From positions 1-64,000 of the forward strand of contig JBDROH010000022.1 of assembly GCA_043810285.1 (NCBI GenBank): a stretch of DNA of 64,000 nucleotides, given 5' to 3'. The translations under genes were made by a program, and so were the position numbers. Under the pieces are notes generated by a model. The model made no database searches. It worked only from the letters and a program-made list of their open reading frames with translations, and had not been told where the DNA came from. Below are positions 60,806 to 64,000 of this stretch, one piece after another. Origin of the DNA: JAGVXH01 sp043810285 (GTDB lineage: Archaea; Nanobdellota; Nanobdellia; Pacearchaeales; GW2011-AR1). Every line of letters begins with the position of its first letter. Position 1 is the first letter of the stretch.

Positions 60806-61060
60806 TTACCTTCCCCTTATATAAATCCAAAATCCAATAATCGCCAAGATGAAAAAAATCACCCCTAACAAATTCGTATCATTCGTAGAAAAATTTGAAA
60901 TTGCATTCCCAGTAATATTAGTAACCAAAAATATAAGGCTCAAAGCAAAGCTACCCATACTCAAAATCAAAGTCATCCTACGGCTAACATTTCTCTCACT
61001 GCCGTCGACAACTATAACCTCTGGATTAGGTTTTCTAGCTTTATCTTTTAATATCACCAT
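60806..61060 (-). CDS. Small two-helix membrane protein, 84 aa
   Basis: A basic N-terminal portion is followed by two helices (about residues 29-52 and 63-81) joined by a loop with NITGNAISNFS, which resembles the ITG-type motif before the membrane helix in DPANN surface proteins. It interrupts the conserved S7 to EF-2 order and is lineage-specific. Function unknown. Confidence 0.55.
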   Translation of the reverse strand: MVILKDKARKPNPEVIVVDGSERNVSRRMTLILSMGSFALSLIFLVTNITGNAISNFSTNDTNLLGVIFFILAIIGFWIYIRGR

Positions 61061-61131
61061 CTAAATAGAACAAAAATCTCCTTTAAATATATTTTGTAAA
61101 CAACATAATTAATAATCTTAGTAAATAAAAC

Positions 61132-61746
61132 TTACCTAGCAGCATCTGCTTGCTTTTCAGCATCATTCTTCTTAGAAACAGCATAACTCTCCGAACTACC
61201 TTCCGCAGCCAACATTAATTCTTTAGCTAAAGATTCGACAATCGTTGCCTTCTTATTAAAGGCTTTATCATAAGACCCATTGATTATATACCTAAGAACC
61301 AAGTTCAATCTTCTTCTAGGAGAAACATCAACAGCCTGAGGATACCGAGCACCACCATATTCAATTGCAGTTACCATATCCCTAGGAGCCCCGTTTTCAA
61401 TCGCCTTAATTAAAATCTTCAGAGGATTTTCTCCAGTTTTCTCCTCAATAATCTTAAACGCATCGATAACAATTTTAGTACACCGAACCTGCTTCCCAGT
61501 AATTCGTCCAGTAATAATTTTATGTTTCTTCCCTCGAGAACCAGGAACTTGCAATAAATTTATCAATCTCTCAACAACATTAACCTTCGCCCTCGTCGGA
61601 TCCCACTTAATTCTACCGTGAGATTTCAACATTAACTTAGCATTCAAATTAATAACTTTCTTTAAACCAGGGTCTTCAACACGAACTTCAGAACTATCAA
61701 ACAAACCAAAAATTTTCATTTCCATCTTATCGTCTTCCTTTCTCAA
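61132..61746 (-). CDS. rps7: 30S ribosomal protein S7
   Basis: S7 of the archaeal/eukaryotic type, 204 residues: KSHGRIKWDPTRAKVNVVERL in part (KVNVVERLINLL), TGRITGKQVRCTKIV, KAIENGAPRDMVTAIEYGG in part, and SPRRRLNLVLRYI. The true start may be the Met at residue 8 (61725). Its start overlaps the S12 stop by 20 bases. Confidence 0.96.
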   Translation of the reverse strand: MRKEDDKMEMKIFGLFDSSEVRVEDPGLKKVINLNAKLMLKSHGRIKWDPTRAKVNVVERLINLLQVPGSRGKKHKIITGRITGKQVRCTKIVIDAFKIIEEKTGENPLKILIKAIENGAPRDMVTAIEYGGARYPQAVDVSPRRRLNLVLRYIINGSYDKAFNKKATIVESLAKELMLAAEGSSESYAVSKKNDAEKQADAAR

Positions 61747-62149
61747 TCTTACCGGACCAAAGTCTAGCTAATGACTGATCATTTACTTTAATAACCTGAA
61801 ACCGCACACCAGACAAATCTCCTTTCGTCCGTCCCTGTTTCCCACCAATTCGTTCAATCACAACCTCGTCATGCTCATCTACAAACTTCTGAGCCAAGTT
61901 CCCAGGAATAAAAGCCGTAACTTCCTTACCATTTTTAATCAACTGAACCCTGCAACATTTTCTCATAGCCGAGTTAGGCTGCTTCGCCTCTTTCTGAATC
62001 TTTTTAATGACAATACCTTTCGCTTGAGATGCTCGCCCAATAGGGTCAAACTTCAAACTAATTCCAAGTCGCTTTTTCTTCGCTGGCAACTTGTTATCTC
62101 TAAATTTCTTTCGAGATTTCTTCAATTTCAATGCATTCATCAATCCCAT
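61727..62149 (-). CDS. rps12: 30S ribosomal protein S12
   Basis: Decoding-centre protein of 140 residues with GIVIKKIQKEAKQPNSAMRK in part (KQPNSAMRKCCRVQL), FIPGNLAQKFVDEHDEV, GRTKGDLSGVRFQVIKVN in part. The Lys/Pro loop that contacts the decoding site is intact. A promoter-like GGTATATAAAATA lies about 25-40 nt upstream of its start, so S12-S7 may have their own transcript. Confidence 0.96.
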   Translation of the reverse strand: MGLMNALKLKKSRKKFRDNKLPAKKKRLGISLKFDPIGRASQAKGIVIKKIQKEAKQPNSAMRKCCRVQLIKNGKEVTAFIPGNLAQKFVDEHDEVVIERIGGKQGRTKGDLSGVRFQVIKVNDQSLARLWSGKIEKGRR

Positions 62150-62224
62150 AAGTTGATATCCTCTGCCTTCAATATTTTATATACCATTGTATAAATTAAG
62201 TGAAAATTCCTTTTATAAATTTAC

Positions 62225-62650
62225 CTACACAATTCGTAACTTAACAACATTAAAAAAATTTTTCAAAACCTCAGACAACTCCTTTTCTCTTTGACGATTT
62301 CGTCCAATCAAAGAAGCTTTACTCTGACGCCCTGCATTAATCACTACAGAATTTTCTTTTACCTCAATTTTATTAAATTCAATAGGACTAATAACTGCCT
62401 CGACAAATTTTCCAATCTCATCATTATTGTTAATCATAGGCATAGCTACAACCCTGATTTTTCTTCTCAAGATACCATTAAGTTTCTTAACATTTATCCC
62501 ATCTCTTCCAATTGCTCTTGAAACTTGTGTCTTAGGTACTGCAAAAATTATCTGATTATTATAAAAAAAACATTTTGTCGTCGAAACTTTTGTTACTCTA
62601 GCAAATAAATTAAGATATCTAATCAATTGCATATTAATAATTTCTGCCAT
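62225..62650 (-). CDS. nusA: Archaeal NusA-like transcription factor
   Basis: This short archaeal NusA (141 residues) has two KH domains only: FAVPKTQVSRAIGRDGINVKKL in part (AIGRDGINVKKLNGIL) and RQSKASLIGRNRQREKEL. The S1 and acidic domains of bacterial NusA are missing, as usual in archaea. It binds RNA and may act in termination or ribosome biogenesis. It sits one base after L30e. Confidence 0.93.
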   Translation of the reverse strand: MAEIINMQLIRYLNLFARVTKVSTTKCFFYNNQIIFAVPKTQVSRAIGRDGINVKKLNGILRRKIRVVAMPMINNNDEIGKFVEAVISPIEFNKIEVKENSVVINAGRQSKASLIGRNRQREKELSEVLKNFFNVVKLRIV

Positions 62651-62651
62651 C

Positions 62652-62951
62652 TTATTTTTTTTTATTTACAGAAGATAAATCTTTAGAAGCGATAGAAAAA
62701 ACTTCGCATTCAAAGTCAAGATTTAGTTCCTTGGCTAAATCTTCTTTAGATTTCAAAACAATAAATTCGACTCCTGCGGAATCCAGTTTTTCAACAGTTT
62801 CATCTCGAGCATCTTTACTAATAAAAACATTAGATAATTTGACCCCCTTCGATTTGGGGTCTGCCGAGTGGCCAGCATGTTTCAAGGCCTGTCGAATCCC
62901 AAAGTAAACCTTTCCTTGTTCTATCGCTTCATTAATTTCCTTTACTGACAT
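62652..62951 (-). CDS. rpl30e: 50S ribosomal protein L30e
   Basis: This L7Ae-fold protein of 99 residues has KVYFGIRQALKHAG and the KGVKLSNVFISKDARDE strand in part. It overlaps the end of the RNA polymerase A'' gene by 20 bases, the normal archaeal order (A'', L30e, NusA, S12, S7). Confidence 0.92.
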   Translation of the reverse strand: MSVKEINEAIEQGKVYFGIRQALKHAGHSADPKSKGVKLSNVFISKDARDETVEKLDSAGVEFIVLKSKEDLAKELNLDFECEVFSIASKDLSSVNKKK

Positions 62952-64000
62952 TTTTTTTAACTCCCTTCGATTTTTCCCGTTCCGCTAAAGAACCTGTAAC
63001 TTTAACCAATAAACCTGGAAGACCTGTTCCAACAGGAACTGGTTGGTTTAATATAATATTCTCGATTACCGACGCTAGCCTATCCCTCTTACCTGTCTTT
63101 GTTGCCTGGACAAATTGAGGAACTGGAGTTTCAAATGAGGCTCTTGCTAAAATCGAACTCTTATCCGAAATAATACCCATTCGAGTAATACCCTTAACCA
63201 CTCCAGAAGCAGTCATTGTATCTGCAACCAACATAGCATGTTTCCAGTCAATTGCAAGACCTTGGGAGGTAACAACTTTTTGAATCTCATTAATTATCGC
63301 CTGTCGTGCAGCCTCGATACCAATAGTATTAGCAATCTCATGAATGTCATTAGTAACAACCTTGTCACTATCAACGCCTTTGAACTTCAAAATTTCTTTC
63401 AAGTTTGAACCTGCAGTCAAAATAACATAGTCCCTCTCTCGCTTAACAACTAATACTTGAGAAATACCTTTAATACCTGTCAAGATAACTTCCTTAAGTT
63501 TTTCTTTAGTTTTATAAATCATCTTGAAATCTTCTTTAGCCATATCAAGCACAAAACCATCTGAGGATTTTTTCGCACTAAAGCCTTTTTCATTCAAAAC
63601 CTTAAGAGCACTATCAATATTGATATGTGCCGCCTTCAATCCAGTTGAATCAACACCAATCTTAATTTTCTTCGAACCAAAATCAATAGCAATATCAGAA
63701 ATAATTTCCTTCAACTTAACCTCTTTAATCTTCTCCGCAATAACTCTTGCGTCCTTCTCATTATTATGCTCTTTATCTAAATAGATTTCCATCGAAGGAG
63801 TTTTAGGTAATTTTCTCGCATCTAAAATTTCAACAAGTCTCGGAAGACCTTGGGTAACCTGCATTTCCGCTACACCCGCCGCATGGAACACATTCAGAAC
63901 CATCTGCGTCGACGCCTCTCCAAAAGACTGAGCAGTCACAACACCAATAGCCTCGCCAGGCGCAACCTTGCCACCAGTATGCTTAGCTGAAATATCAACA
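62932..64000 (-). CDS. rpoA2: DNA-directed RNA polymerase subunit A'' (partial at the right edge)
   Basis: The C-terminal part of the archaeal largest subunit: GGKVAPGEAIGVVTAQSFGE, TQMVLNVFHAAG (trigger loop region), GLPRLVEILDARK and the end SFETPVPQFVQATKTGKRD in part. The frame is open to the edge at 64000, so the N-terminus lies outside; a GTG at 63939 should not be taken as the start, because conserved residues continue upstream of it. Confidence 0.95.
   Translation of the reverse strand, partial: VDISAKHTGGKVAPGEAIGVVTAQSFGEASTQMVLNVFHAAGVAEMQVTQGLPRLVEILDARKLPKTPSMEIYLDKEHNNEKDARVIAEKIKEVKLKEIISDIAIDFGSKKIKIGVDSTGLKAAHINIDSALKVLNEKGFSAKKSSDGFVLDMAKEDFKMIYKTKEKLKEVILTGIKGISQVLVVKRERDYVILTAGSNLKEILKFKGVDSDKVVTNDIHEIANTIGIEAARQAIINEIQKVVTSQGLAIDWKHAMLVADTMTASGVVKGITRMGIISDKSSILARASFETPVPQFVQATKTGKRDRLASVIENIILNQPVPVGTGLPGLLVKVTGSLAEREKSKGVKKNVSKGN

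Noticed and set aside
1..64000. rRNA genes or a replication origin
   Set aside because: No 16S, 23S or 5S-like sequence, and no Cdc6/Orc gene with origin repeats, was recognised in the window.

Overview
The window is from an AT-rich archaeal genome. The evidence is the archaeal translation and transcription cluster at the right end (RNA polymerase A'', L30e, NusA, S12, S7, EF-2, EF-1 alpha), a diphthine synthase paired with an intact diphthamide site in EF-2, archaeal RNase P p30, Trm5, CCA-adding enzyme, Elp3, cupin-type phosphoglucose isomerase, DhnA-type aldolase, and TATA boxes 22-31 nt upstream of many starts. Small genes, short intergenic gaps and a surface protein ending in an ITGAVTG-type membrane anchor suggest a DPANN archaeon, probably of the Woesearchaeota/Pacearchaeota type. 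That placement is inference.

Layout. 1-4 kb: small membrane and hypothetical genes, a divergent Trm9-like/Elp3 pair for tRNA wobble uridine modification, and a frameshifted histone-fold gene. 4-9 kb: a two-gene surface operon with a 1545-residue secreted repeat protein. 9-13 kb: a coiled-coil protein, a GGDEF diguanylate cyclase (rare in archaea) and a Rad3/DinG helicase. 13-22.5 kb: an accessory island ending at a tRNA-Asp gene. It holds a DUF1232 protein, Fic, a HEPN/MNT toxin-antitoxin pair, a hydrolase-glycosyltransferase fusion, a NYN nuclease, a DUF4143 ATPase, a tyrosine recombinase and a recombinase remnant. It is punctuated by copies of a 10-base motif identical to the tRNA-Asp 3' end and by a dispersed ~120-base repeat. 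A fresh 950-bp IS481-like insertion follows at 22520-23469.

24-34.7 kb: U32 protein, PAP2 phosphatase, secreted nuclease, S10, two tRNA-Ser genes flanking an ATPase, DEAD-box helicase, a membrane-anchored lipase-like hydrolase and a secreted matrixin-like protease. 34.85-42.85 kb: the most notable locus, a nine-gene operon on the minus strand with mostly overlapping starts and stops. It encodes PfkB kinase, class I aldolase, cupin PGI, GH15 glucoamylase, triosephosphate isomerase, a three-subunit NADH-type [FeFe]-hydrogenase (HydC, HydB, HydA) and a ROK sugar kinase. Together they could turn alpha-glucans into triose phosphates and dispose of the resulting reductant as H2.

43-57 kb: housekeeping genes (RNase P p30, UMP kinase, tRNA-Trp, PIN proteins, CCA-adding enzyme, Trm5, diphthine synthase, IleRS, TrmB regulator). 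57-64 kb: the translation/transcription cluster, on the minus strand, with RNA polymerase A'' running off the right edge.
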